64,000 nucleotides of DNA, taken from NCBI GenBank assembly GCA_020064725.1, contig JAGTWJ010000002.1, positions 3,038,001 to 3,102,000 of the forward strand, given 5' to 3'. The position numbers were made by a program, and so were the translations under genes. The notes beneath the pieces were generated by a model. It had not been told where the DNA came from. It saw only the letters and a program-made list of their open reading frames with translations, and did not search any database. The stretch is from Drechslerella dactyloides (Eukaryota > Ascomycota > Orbiliomycetes > Orbiliales > Orbiliaceae). Positions 1 to 11,548 of the stretch are shown here, one piece after another. How positions within the stretch are numbered: the stretch's first letter is position 1; each line of letters starts with the position of its first letter.

Positions 1-1202
1 TGGTGAGCAGCACCTGGGTATGACTGTTGGGGATTTGGAGGGGGTGCATGGTAAGTATTTGCAGGGGCGTGAGGGGTGGAGAAGTTAGGTCTGGGTGGAA
101 GACCAGGTATGTTTGGTCTTGCAGGTAGACCAGGGATGTTCTGAGGAAGAGGGAGGGAACTGGTCTGAGGTTGAGGTGGAATTTGAGGGGGTTGGTGGAA
201 CGATGGTGGAGTTTGAGTAGGAGGTGGATGGAAGGGAGGCTGCGCAGATGGGTATGTCTGCGGCGGCTGTTGCTGTGGTGGGTACCCTCCGAACGGCGGT
301 TGATTTGGTACCGGAGGTGGTTGATATCCACCATATGCGGGCTGCGGCTGCGGTGGGAAACCGGGATAAGACTGTGCGGGTGGTTGGCCATATGCTTGTG
401 GTGGAGGAGGGTAGAACGGGGGTTGGCCCGGTTGTGCGTATGGCGCTGGTGGGGTCGGGAACTGCGGGTTCGGAGGCATGCCATATTGCTGTGGTGGTTG
501 GAACGGTGGTGGAGTAGCAGAAGGAGGCGCATTGTAGGCATTCGGCGGGTATCCGGGACTCATCACTGACGGTGGTGCCGGACTAGCATTACCACCGGTA
601 TCTTGTGCACTCGTTGGACTCTGGCTTCCAGTTCCTGGACCTGCACCGCCACCCGATTGGGCGGCTTTGTGCGCTGCAAGCCTCTTCATGATCTCCTCCG
701 GATCCACGGAATCAACTTTGATCTTCTTCTTTGCTGCTCCTTCCTGACCCAGGGGAGGTAGCCCTTGAGCAGCCCTTCGTTCACTCTCCTTCTGGTGTAG
801 CTGGGCCATGATCCGCGTCTGGTGAGCCTGTAAGATGTCCTCAGGGATCCCTTCCATGCCAAATATCTCGACGTCGGTGGACTCACGCCCTGGAATCGCA
901 TTTTTCACTTCTTTCAGGGTCTCTTTGTGCACCTGTGTCATGTGGACAGCAAGGCCTAAAATCGCCGAATGTTATTATTAGTCGTAGGCTCCACCGGTGT
1001 TTTTGGAATGGACGTGAGGATCGCACTTACCTCCGGCAGTATTGAGCGGTTTTCTACACCGTTCGCACTTGAAGTGTTTGGCTTTTTGGTGGGAGTGGAG
1101 GATCTTGACATCGTCGAAATCTCGTTCGCAGTAATAGCACCAGGGACGCGCAAGTTGCTCCTGCGCGTCGTCCTTGTGGGACCGCTTCTTCCGGGAGACC
1201 AT
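1..1202 (-). CDS. ZNF207/BuGZ-like C2H2 zinc-finger protein (3' partial)
   Basis: Two exons are visible: 1031-1202 and 1-955, with an intron at 956-1030 (GTAAGT..TTTTAG). The frame stays open to the window edge, so the C-terminus is missing. Residues about 20-67 hold two linked C2H2 fingers: C22, C25, H38, H43 and then C46, C49, H62, H67, the last two completed across the splice. The pattern WCYYCERDFDD, followed by QKAKHFKC and AVHMTQVHKE, matches the ZNF207/BuGZ family. A segment like GRESTDVEIFGMEGIPE follows. From about residue 140 the chain is Pro/Gln/Tyr-rich and low in complexity, with a repeated NIPGLP-type motif. In animals BuGZ binds microtubules and Bub3 at kinetochores; fungal relatives are mostly uncharacterised, so a nuclear or mitotic role is inference. 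The Bub3-binding GLEBS motif could not be identified here. The start at 1202 is the first ATG of the open exon and gives a basic N-terminus typical of the family. Confidence 0.85.
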
Positions 1203-2414
1203 TTCCAGGAACTTCGTTTATCCTAGCGAGTGTGAAAGTGAGTTTGAGACCCCTTAGCGAGGGACGAGTGTCGATATCTGTGATGGCGACTCGGAGTTGC
1301 CGGTGTTGTTGGTAGCGTCGATGGGTGATGAGATGTTTTTGAGGTTGTTGGTGATTGTGGAAACGGAGCGCCGAGGAAGGGGCTAAATGAATTCCAGGCC
1401 GCCGAGTCTGAGTCTGCGGCACAGCAATAAGCGAGGCGTCAACTAGCAACTGGCCACCAAAAAATTTCTCCCTCGTCACCAACCTAAATTTCCAGCACCA
1501 GCAAACTCCAGCCGGCAGCCAACCCACACCTTCATTCGCAATCAATCGATATCTTCAGATGTAAATAACATTGAATCAAAGGTCATACCCCATACATCAA
1601 TCAGAACCAATAAGAATCTTCACTCTCGCATAGACCTGGCCATCCGTCTCTCCCCTCTTCAATGAAGCGGGATCACACAGACTTCATAGCCCTTCCCACC
1701 ATCGCGTCTTGCGAACGGGAAGTGGTTTGGATGACACCCGGGGTACCTTCTCTCGTCAGATAGTGGGTATCACATCTATCGACTTATCAAGTCGTCAAAT
1801 TATGCAACATCAATGATATCCTATCGACTGAACCTTCATAGTACACTTCTACTATCTGTAGCCCGCACCCGACTCTTAGATCTTAAGAACAGGTAGCCAC
1901 GGGATTAGTGTCTCCTTGCGTTCCACATTGTTTCTAGACATAGTCTGAATTTTAATGTACATACTTTAAACTAGTACAGAGTGTGTATATGTATAGTGTA
2001 CTACTGTATAAGTACATAACGCCAGCGTCGGCCTTCATTGGGAGAGAGTGAAAGATTACGCCTTCAAAGGTAGCAGCCCTGCTCTCCACCGGGCACCTCG
2101 AACGCGGATATAAAGTGTTAGAAGACTGGAATACATGCATCAGAACAGTCAATCGAAATGAAAGTAGATTATAGACGCCAGTTCTTCCTAAATTCCTTCT
2201 ATAACAAGACCAGAGAAAGCAGTTTCCAAATGAATGCCTGTGGCTAATAACAGCTGCTTCCTTCCTGAACGTTGCAGCTAATTACCACAAAGACAATTTC
2301 ATTAGACCTAGTTCCAGCCTCCCTGACACCATTGACACAATAAATGCAATCACAATGCTCCTTCCTATCCATTCGCCGTCAGGTTCGAGATTTTAAAGAA
2401 AGAAATATCAGCAG
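1203..2414. other. Intergenic: upstream of the zinc-finger gene, downstream of the hydrolase-phosphatase gene
   Basis: This 1.2 kb contains no convincing gene. It serves as the 5' flank of the minus-strand zinc-finger gene and the 3' flank of the next minus-strand gene. It is AT-rich around 1950-2020. The short open frames here lack codon bias and domain motifs. Confidence 0.6.
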
Positions 2415-4509
2415 TTAAAACGTGGGGGCACGCTGTATCCCGTTCGGCCCGCTGTCGTATCTCACGAACAACTCGTCAATGAAGTGCGCATGTCTGATTC
2501 CTGGATGCCTAGCTTCTTTGAACGCATCGATGGCATCCTGAACCCGATAGCCGAGCTTCTCAATCATGTACGAGCAGATAAAAAAACCGGTGCGATTGAA
2601 GCCGTAATGGCAATGGACAGCTATCAATCCTGTCATTGGATTAGGTGGCAGAGGATCTTCCACAAGGATAGAGTCAATGTGCGCGATAAATTGAGAAACT
2701 TGCTCCTGTGTCGGAGGTTGCTTCGACTTTGTTGAAACTATATAATTAAAGTCAGTGTAATTCCACAGAGATATGTTGGGATCAGAGACACGTACATTTA
2801 TGATATTTGATATGGGAGCCATCAAAAGATGAAGGGATGTAGGGCGGGTCCTCAAACGATATGTCCAGAAGATGCGAGACATCCGGATTAGCCTCAATGA
2901 ACGCCTGAGGGTTGTGTATGGGGTCGTTCTGGCGTAGTGTCTGCTCCACAGCCCATTAGCAACCTCGAGAGCTATCAACGAGCAATAGTCGAATTTTCAT
3001 CCATACCTTCATAGCCTTGAACATCGACGTGCCTATCCTTCCACTCACAGTGCTTGTCATCATCCACTTCTTTTCATTCTTCAAGATCCATTTCCCCTCT
3101 TTGAGTGTTTCCAGTTGCCATGCAAGGCTGAGATGCTCAGTCACAAAGCGGGTGAAGAACTCCGCAATTACATGGCAGACGTGGTGATACTTCTCATAAA
3201 GGACACCATGCCCAGCATCTGGCACCTCTACCTGTTTGAATTTACTCTTTCTTTCTTGAGGTAGCGCTGAAATGTACGACGCTATGATATCGGCATTCAA
3301 CGTTGGCGTGACATGGTCATGTTGGCCGGTAACAAGCAATATCGGACAATGGATGTTCTGCCAAGTCCCTGGAGGTGGCGTCGCAAATCCTCGAATGACT
3401 CTCAGCGCAGTTGGAGTACGGGACCGTTCGTTTACCAACAGCTGATATTCGCGTATTGATTTCGGCGACGAAGGTGACACAAAACGCTTGACGGACGGCG
3501 AATTTACTCCACCACGCCGGTCCAGGAAACGGTATGTATCGAACACGAATCGGGGCAGTTTCGTGATGAGGTCTTTCTGCGACTTCTCCTTATCGGAAAG
3601 TTCTGCTTTTGGACAGATGCCCACGAAACCGACACATCGTTCCGCAATGTCCGGATTGCCACTTCCAACCAGCGTAGCAAGTATCGAGCATCCCATAGAG
3701 TGACCTACGACTATAAACTGCTGCCCCGGGTCAAGGTATTGCTCAATGATCACACCGACTAACTCTGCGAATGAAGCCGTTGTGTATGCGTCCCACGCCT
3801 TGGGCAGCATCTCGGACGCTCCACATCCAGGGAGATCGATCGACAATACATGCGAACAATTGACAAAGTACTCAAGTAGGTATTGGAATTGTCCGATTTG
3901 TCCTCCCATTCCGTGAAGAAAGACTATCAACGGCAAGTCTGGCGGTAGTTTGGCGGCTTTTCGGTGAAGGTGACGATATATCCGAATCGCCGGGTACGTG
4001 TATTTGCTCGTCTTCACAGATTCCATGCAAGTATTATCGATGATATGCTGTGTATCTATCGTCTTTGGTGCTATCAAGCGGCCAAGTTAGCCAAAGTCAC
4101 CAACAAAAAGAGATAGAGAGGGGCGAATACTTATTATCCGGCCTTCCAGCTTCTTTCGCTCCTTGGCCGGCGGTGGTTTGCGCGTCGCCCAGTGTATCAT
4201 GGGGCCGATACCACAAAGCGCGACGACAGTCATGATGACGAGAGTTCGATAGCCAGTCCAGTTCGAAGGGTTGAGATAGGCGACAGATGAGATTCTGGCA
4301 GGAAGGGACGGGGCCTTGGCTCCAATGGCAGTTGCAAGTTTTGAAGCAGTACCAGCTGCGACTGAGTTCCCATCCGAGGCAGATGTAGGCTGCGCGAATA
4401 TTGCCAGAGCGCAAAGTGCGACGAAGCAAGTGCGAAAATGCAAGTCAAACGGAAGGAAAGAAAGCAAGCGAAAGGAGACGGAACTCCTAGAAGAGCTTGA
4501 AGCAGGCAT
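2415..4509 (-). CDS. Membrane-anchored alpha/beta-hydrolase fused to a CX5R (dual-specificity/RNA-triphosphatase-like) phosphatase
   Basis: Four exons (4131-4509, 3007-4070, 2796-2940, 2415-2737) encode 636 aa; the introns are 60, 66 and 58 nt and all phases close. The N-terminus has a hydrophobic signal-like stretch (about residues 27-43) and a transmembrane segment (about 88-107) followed by a basic RKPPPAKERKK-type stop-transfer. This suggests an ER-type membrane anchor with the enzymes in the cytosol (inference). Residues about 150-440 form an alpha/beta-hydrolase: HGMGG oxyanion motif near 179, nucleophile elbow GHSMG with Ser251, acid in GQHDH (Asp378), and base in DAGHG (His414). The C-terminal domain carries HCHYGFNRTG with Cys572 and Arg578, the H-C-x5-R signature of cysteine phosphatases. 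It is closest in style to the HCTHGFNRTG signature of metazoan capping-enzyme RNA triphosphatases. Similar fused proteins are annotated in fungi as dual-specificity phosphatases, with unknown substrate. Both catalytic centres look intact. The exon 3 acceptor could also lie 3 nt upstream (GAG rather than CAG). Confidence 0.85.
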
Positions 4510-6385
4510 TGTGGGGATACAGAATTTATATATATACTCTCCGTTCTTATAGTATGAATCGAGGTTCCTGGTACCTCATCCACGGGAACCACCCTTGATC
4601 GTCCAGCTGCAGCCAGCCAGTTATTCCAGCCACATTGCTGCAGGCAAGTAGCCGCTCCTTCTCTCCAGTATTTGTGTGGTACCGGTATGGATATACGAGC
4701 TCATAACTATGAGGGCGGGTCTTGGAATCTGGCTGACGACATTAATGTTGGTGGTGCAGGATTAACACCTGAAGTTAAGGTGGTTTGATAATGGGAAATG
4801 CCAAAGTCAGAACAACCGAAAAAGAAAAAGCATGTGGGCCGAACCGCTCTAGCTGGGAACCGAGAGCCACCAGAACCAGACCTGCTGGGCGGATCGTGGC
4901 CCAAACAAGAACCGTCATTCGACGGCCTGAGAACGCAGCCTGAGCACTACTGAAATGAATATCAGATCGCACAGGAGGCTCTTGCTGCCTCAGCCCTTGG
5001 CTTCGGGTAATCTCACTGTCGAAACCCGCTTGAGCCGGGCTGAGCTGAATGCGTAAGGGCGACGCTCGGGGACCAGCTTTGCGTCAAAAATGCAAGGGAC
5101 ATGCCGTGAAGCAATATCTAGACTGGCAGCTGCTAGGCGTTCGACCGCATCACGAAAGTTGGAGGACAACCAAGCGTCCACATTGGTACTCAACAACCTG
5201 ATCGTCCCGCAATTGATTCCCAGCCTCTTCTTCGCTGAGGTGAAAGCGACGGCATAGAGCCAGATTGGCATGCACAACGCCGGTTAGGTAGCTGGTTTGA
5301 GAAGTCGGAGCATCCGAGTAGGAATCAGAGCTTCCACCACGTGCTCGCCGGGATGTCCCTTTCCAGCCTTGCCGTCAGAACCTGATATCAATCAAGGTTA
5401 TCTATCATATCATGTGCAGTCGGATAACTCTCAGGAGGGAGTCTTGCAATAGGGGCCGTTTAAACAAGAATAGCAAGAGGGGCCGGATGCAGATAATGCC
5501 CTAGATCCCAGGCGGTGGTCGCAACTTTGTCGGCAGAAGCGGATCTGGGGTAAAAAGAGGCAGCTTTTCCAGCGTTCCAGCAAGGGGTGTCCCGAGGGAG
5601 CCTTTTAAGCTTTTGGGAGACTGCTGTACGGGTTAACTCCCCTCCCATGCCGCTTTAATCTTGAATCGATCTCGGAGCAGTTCCAAGCGCCGGAACTGTC
5701 GAAGTATTTATCTTTGAGAACGGCCCAATTCCAATGAGCTCTTCCTCTGCTCTGCATACGAGGTCAGAGGCCAAAGCCTTGGTCGTCTGCGGGAGTTATC
5801 GTCACGAGGTGTCCATTCGACGCGAGACCACGAGTTGTAGCCGAGACCTTAGATTGTCGTAGTGGAGTTCCCCCGCACTTTGACTTTTGCCAGCTCGATA
5901 TCTGGCTGGTGCAAAGCTACCGCAATTTGGGTTCTGCGGGGCCAATTGACGACCGTCGATTGGCAATTCCAGGGCCGGTCCCCAGATAAGGTTACGGAGA
6001 GCCGCTAATTCGAGACGAGGCCGGCATTCGCTCATCGGCCGGCGGTCGACAAAATGCACACAAGGAAAGAGCCAGCAAACCGGTCTGGAGCTCCATTGGC
6101 AGGTTGTACCGGCGGGAAAATGGCTATGCGCTGTGCTGTCGGCTGGAGTTAGTGTGGTTGTGATATCGATAGTTAGATCGTGTTTACAAATCGGCCCCAT
6201 CCAAGTACCCCGATCTTCCTCAAGTAAAGTTTCGTAACTGGCTTTAGAACAATTACCTCTCTATCCCAGAACTACTTCTTGCGCCTGCAACTCTACCGCC
6301 TTCCTATCTCCAGCATATCGAGTTTTATCCACCCCTACCATCCGTGCGATACCAAGGTCCGGGTCAACGATACAACGCTGCAAAT
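4510..6385. other. Divergent intergenic region between the hydrolase-phosphatase and dehydratase genes
   Basis: This 1.9 kb between divergent genes should hold both promoters. A TTTATATATATA run at 4525-4536 lies only 16-27 nt upstream of the minus-strand start, so it is probably 5' UTR rather than a working TATA box. The approach to the dehydratase (6250-6340) is pyrimidine-rich. A 95-codon minus-strand open frame at 4990-5277 has no recognisable motif. I saw no CCGGNNCCGG Leu3-type site. Confidence 0.55.
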
Positions 6386-9028
6386 ATGGCAGGCCCCAGC
6401 AGATTTATCAAGTCTAAGGAGATCCCATATGGGACCAAACGTGAAGATGGCTCTTTGATTCTCAACCGATGGTCTGCTGCCATCACCAATGACCCCGAGT
6501 TCTCCGCAGCACAGGTGCGATTGTTAAAGCTCGAGGGAGTCCCTACTGCGTTATGCTTGATTGACTAACATGCATGCTGTCACCCTTAGGCGATGCTCTA
6601 TGCGGCTGGCGTAAAGAATGAGGATGACATGAGATTAAAACCGCAGATCGGTTAGAAATTCCTCGGACATCATTGCTCTATACAGCTACCAATCAGCATT
6701 TCTTACATTGCTCGCACAACTTGTAGGCATTTCACCGGTCTGGTGGGAAGGGAATTCTTGCAACACTGTAAGTCGTTTGATCTTAGAGGGATTTAGCGAC
6801 TGTACATGGCTGAGCTAACATGATTGTAGCACCGTGAGTCGGATACCCGTAATTATCAATCCCAGAAACTCTCTAGAGGACTTACAATGTTATAGTGCTC
6901 GATCTGGGACGCGCAGTCAAAGAGGGTGTTGATAAGCAAGGTTTCATTGGCTGGCTCTATAGCCCAAATGGCATCTCGGATGCAATCACCATGGGGCACG
7001 AAGGTGAGCGAAATTTACAGAAATTGGTTTCATGCTACATCGTCGGCGCAGATTCTTATAGTAAATGATATCTAGGCATGCGGTTCTCCCTACCAAGTCG
7101 CGACCTCATCGCGGATAGTATCGAGTCGGCTACATGTGGTCAGCTTCACGATGGAAATATATCTATTCCCGGCTGCGACAAAAATATGCCAGGCTGTGTG
7201 TATATACTCCAGTCCTGGTATTGTCCGCCGAACCTGCTACTGATTAGACGCAGGTATCATGGCGATGGCACGCCACAATCGCCCTTCTCTCATGGTCTAT
7301 GGCGGTACCATAATGCCCGGAAAGAAGACTGATCGTTTTCCTAAGGGAAGCAATGTTTCGTCTTGTTTTGAAGTCTTGGGTGCCTTCCACTATGGATCTG
7401 CAACGAAAGCAGAGTTGGACGGTACGGACCGCTTTTTGGACTGGAGGGGCGGAAGCTTTTAGCTGACAGCGTGAGATAGACGTCACGAGACATGCATGTC
7501 CTGGGCCTGGAGGTGAGGTCTACCGCGTATCGAAAGTACGGCAGAATACTGATTTATCTGGTAGCCTGCGCTGGAATGTTCACTGCAAACACGATGTCCA
7601 CCGCCATCGAAGTCATGGGCCTCACCTTGCCAGGAAGTAGCAGCATCCCTGCTATGAATCCCGCCAAGATGCGTGAATGCCATGCAGCAGCTGCAGCTCT
7701 TCGTGTTTGTATGGAGAAGAACATCCGTCCGCGAGATCTGATCACCAAGCGTAGCTTCGAAAATGCTCTCGTCATGACGATGGTGTTGGGTGGAAGCACC
7801 AATGCAGCCCTCCACTTCCTCGCTATGGCGCATGCCGCGGATATTCCGGATTTCTCCTTGAAAGACTTCCAGCGAGTCAGTGACAAGACTCCTTATCTCG
7901 CGAATCTAAAGCCCAGTGGAGCATATTATATGTCCGGTAAGTTTTGCTCTCTCGACGGATATCTTATCCTATAGAGGCCATCTGCTGATAAGGACTCGTC
8001 AGACCTCTACGAAATCGGTGGCACCCCAGCTGTCACCAAGCTCCTGATCCATGCGGGGTTGATGGATGGCGGTATCATGACTGTGACTGGCAAGACCCTC
8101 GCTGAGAATGTCGCAAACGCTCCAACCATCGACTTCACATCTCAGGATGTCCTCCGTCCTCTGGACAATCCCCTCAAGACAACCGGTCACCTCCGAGTCC
8201 TGTTTGGAAATTTAGCTCCTGGTGGTGCTGTTGCGAAGATTACCGGCAAGGAAGGAACACAGTTCAAAGGGAAAGCCTGTGTTTTCGACTCCGAAGAACT
8301 AGCTACGGAAGCGCTGAATTCTGGAAAGTTGAATCCGGATGAGCCTACGGTGTTGGTTGTCAGATATGAGGGACCGAAGGGCGGTCCTGGGATGGTGCGC
8401 GAATTGTCCTGGTCTAAAGGTTGAGAAAAGCAGCACCCCGCTAACATGGCCTATTGGACAGCCTGAGCAACTCAAGTCTTCCGGTGCCTTGATTGGGGCC
8501 GGTCTTAAACAGGTTGCACTTATCACTGACGGTCGCTACTCCGGTGCCTCACACGGTTTTAGTGAGTTTGCTCTTTCGGTGCGTTCTAAGCAGGCCGCCA
8601 GCTAATCATCCTTCTCATTCTAGTCGTCGGCCACAGTACGTTTGCAGTAGGAGTGACAACATGAATTGTTATATGCTGACCCCATTTTCCGCAGTTGTCC
8701 CGGAGGCCCAGAATGGTGGCCCCATCGCCATAGTCAAAGGTACGCGTTTTATCTCCGCTATCTGCTAGCCAACTTTTGCTGTTTTGTAGCGTTTGAATCT
8801 GATTCTTAGTGCTAACGTGTCTCGTCAATACTTAAAGATGGCGACATGATTACGATTGATGCCGAGCATAACACCATTACTATGGATGTTAGCGATGAGG
8901 AAATCAAAGCGAGATTTTCGCACTGGAAAGCACCGCCACTGAAGGTCAATCGCGGCCATCTGGCTAAATATGCGAGGCTCGTCTCTGACGCCAGCCGTGG
9001 AGCCGTCCTCGATGCCTTTGACGATTAA
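6386..9028 (+). CDS. IlvD/Edd-family dehydratase (dihydroxy-acid dehydratase-like), 14 exons
   Basis: Exons: 6386-6514, 6590-6650, 6727-6767, 6830-6833, 6896-7003, 7076-7195, 7254-7421, 7480-7512, 7565-7936, 8003-8394, 8462-8561, 8624-8635, 8695-8739, 8838-9028. The phases close to give 591 aa; an upstream in-frame ATG at 6344 would add 14. Family members dehydrate dihydroxy acids with an Fe-S cluster. The three ligand cysteines are present: C75 in EGNSCNT, C148 in PGCDKNMPG and C223 in HACPGPGAC. The C-terminal GRYSGASHGF motif with the catalytic-type serine is also there. The closest known activity is the third step of valine/isoleucine synthesis, in mitochondria. However, no long targeting peptide is visible, and the GWLYSPNGISDAITMGHEG stretch differs from the usual FNTIGVSDG of canonical Ilv3. 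It may be a paralogue, for example a sugar-acid or inhibitor-resistant form (inference). No secondary-metabolism genes flank it. Exons 4 (CACC) and 12 are micro-exons, required to restore the conserved CN-x-HL and HGF-IVGH stretches. Confidence 0.9.
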
Positions 9029-11336
9029 AATGTGGCCCTAGTCAGCGTCGTGCTATCTTCCAATATTTGTTCACATTCAGGAATTGGTTTTTATTGTCTT
9101 TTTTGCTATCTTATTTCGTCTTTTGGACTACTTGGTGAGACGATCTTTGGTTGTATCTCGCATGCTAAACGGAATTCGGCATGGTTTAACGGTGTGAGGG
9201 TAGACGTGGAGTGTGATCTTGCTTTTCTTTACCGTTTATTAGGGAACAACGAAACGAACTCTACAGTCTTTACTGCAGCTTGTCTTGTGACCCAGAAGCT
9301 GGGCACATGTAGAGTTAGGCTACTAGTATACTAAGAGATATCGATTCTATCGTCGGTTCGGATTTAGCCAGAATTGCGCCGCGCGCTCATTGCTCTGTCG
9401 TATGTTCAGCTGTCAGAATCTCGGATAGCCAAGTGCCGAAGCGCCAGTCCACCAGTTCTTATAATACGCTGGCTGTCTTCAGCAGGACTACTATGGAGCG
9501 TATATGCACGTCTCTAGCTCGGCTATCTCCTACTGTTTCATGGAGCTAGCTCTAAGCTTCAGTCCTGCTTCTCGCCGGCTATAACTTACCGGCTGCTAAA
9601 TTAATATCCACAATGTCGGACATAATCGCCCGAGAGCTATCTATGGTTAAGGGGCTTGGCTCGCAGCTAACGAGCATCACACGTCCGGTCCCATACCGGT
9701 AGCAGGTCCAATCGTCCCGGCTGAGTGTGATTTGGTCGATATATTCGGTCTGAGTATACGTATTACAGTACGGACGTAAGTCTATGGATATGTACCGTAT
9801 ACTATAGCGATAACTGGCGGTAACATCCATCTAGCATCTAGTCTCTTGGCTCGTCAAAATCGACGAATAGTTGAGCAGTGCTTCTAGCTAGCTTCTTGGT
9901 AATGCGCGCTATCGTACCAGCTTACCGGCGAAAAGCTGCCCCCAAATTTGTGAGAGTCAAGTTGAGTGATACCCCTAGCCATGGGAAGTCTTGAGGCCTT
10001 GGATTGTTGGATATTCCGCGTTGTGCTGGTGGTCCGATGATATCTGCAGTGGTCTATGGACGACCGCACGCTGAGGAACCTCGAACATATATCCATCCTT
10101 AGTTCTTGATCTGAATAGATGCCAGCCGTTCGGACTCGACTCTATAGTAGTCTCGCAAACTTTGCGGATACCGGCCCCAGCCTGGCCAAGAACCCGCGAC
10201 ATGTTGGTATAACATTTTGGTCAAAGAGACCAGGGCAGAAAGAGTCAGCCTGTCTCCTCAAAATTGGCACCCACCTTGCGCTTCCTGCATGCCCCCTTGC
10301 TTGTACATATGTCTATAAGCACACTAACATGCGTGTATTGCCAGCTTTTCAAGTCAGTCATCCTTATGACTTAATCTGCGAAGATGGTGTGGTGCGGTCT
10401 AATCAACATCCCATTAAGAGGCAGGCCTGGGCCTACTAGCTACTCGTCATCACCCTAGGGCCCTACAGGTATACACATCGCACATATATTACCATCCTCC
10501 ACGAGAGATCGATCGAACTTCGAACACGAAAGCCAAGAAAGGTACCAGATGCCATCGGCTGAACAGCGTACAAGGCAGAACCCGACCTCCCAAGGTTGCC
10601 AAAATGCTTAAAACATCGGATGGACCTTGCAGATATAAACACAATAGCCTATAGCCTGTAACCGTACCCTCGCCTCCTTCAACCTCGCATTGGTACCTCT
10701 TCGCTGAAAGAAAAGCGGGAAACAAGCTTTCGCAAAGCGTCGCAAGAAACAGCAATGCAAAACGGCGGGAAGGCAACTCCAAGCAAAGGATAGAGTCAGT
10801 GTACGGCAATGCAGCTCACCAACTCCTGACAAGTCCCCGGCCGCAGGTTCGCCAGGGTCGTCGCAGGCGGAATGTAGCCTGACAGGCCCGTTCTTCCCGA
10901 TATCCCGAAACGCTGGCACACATGAAACAGCTGCTGGCTGAGGTTCTGCCCACAACGCATTTGTTCCAACAGTGGCTACCGGAACACTACGCCGCACGCC
11001 GAACGCACGCTTGATATATATCAGCGCAGGCCGTCCTCGATGACAAGCAAGAACAAGATCTGCTGCTGCACTCCCCACAGTTGAATCCTGGATGGAGTAT
11101 CACCTGGATAGTCGATAAGTCTGCACGTGGCGATGTTACATCTTGACGCCGGCACAACTATTGCCGGAGCTAAGCAACAGTTTGGCTTACTGAACAGCTG
11201 TTACGTAGACAGTGCAGTCCGGATGCTGTTGAGCCGGTTGGAGGCTCCCAGGGCGACGAGGAATGGGGGATACTGAATCCATGCTTCTTGCATATATCGC
11301 GTGTGTGTGGTTCTGGATATATAAACCGCTGTGTCT

Positions 11337-11342
11337 CCCCGG
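11337..11342. promoter_or_regulatory. CreA-type site (CCCCGG) upstream of the LPMO gene
   Basis: CCCCGG is the complement of CCGGGG and fits SYGGRG, the carbon-catabolite repressor CreA consensus. It lies about 40 bp upstream of the TATA box. Cellulolytic genes are commonly CreA-repressed, but a single 6-bp match is weak evidence. Confidence 0.25.
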
Positions 11343-11377
11343 AATTCTCGAGGATGTTGAATTTGCTTGAACGACCG

Positions 11378-11385
11378 TATAAAAA
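11378..11385 (+). promoter_or_regulatory. TATA box of the AA9 LPMO gene
   Basis: TATAAAAA lies 164-171 bp upstream of the ATG at 11549, a usual spacing for strongly induced secreted-enzyme genes with a leader of about 130 nt. A second, weaker ATATATAAA lies near 11317. Confidence 0.5.
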
Positions 11386-11548
11386 GCAGGCAGGGAAAGG
11401 CCTAGGCTTCTGTGACTTTATATCGACCTTGTTTTTCACGATACCCAGCATTGGAATTTTGATTAACCCGATCGCCCACTGACAGTTATTTTCTAAATTC
11501 GTTCCATTTTACACCCACGGTTACGATAACTCTAGTGATAATACTGCG

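Larger units (their letters stand above)
9029..11548. other. Intergenic region with the LPMO promoter at its right end
   Basis: This 2.5 kb has no supportable gene. The 3' flank of the dehydratase is followed by sequence with short, unbiased open frames. The right end carries TATA-like and CreA-like sites listed separately. A cluster of GCTAGCT/CTAGCTC words near 9490-9560 and 9890 has no clear repeat architecture. Confidence 0.55.

Noticed and set aside
171..569. Long plus-strand open frames over the zinc-finger gene
   Set aside because: They are shadows of the Pro/Gln/Tyr-rich low-complexity coding strand on the minus strand; Trp/Arg-rich products with no motif.
4990..5277. 95-aa minus-strand frame upstream of the hydrolase-phosphatase gene
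   Set aside because: It has no domain, and nothing is recognised in its flanks; it lies in a divergent promoter region.
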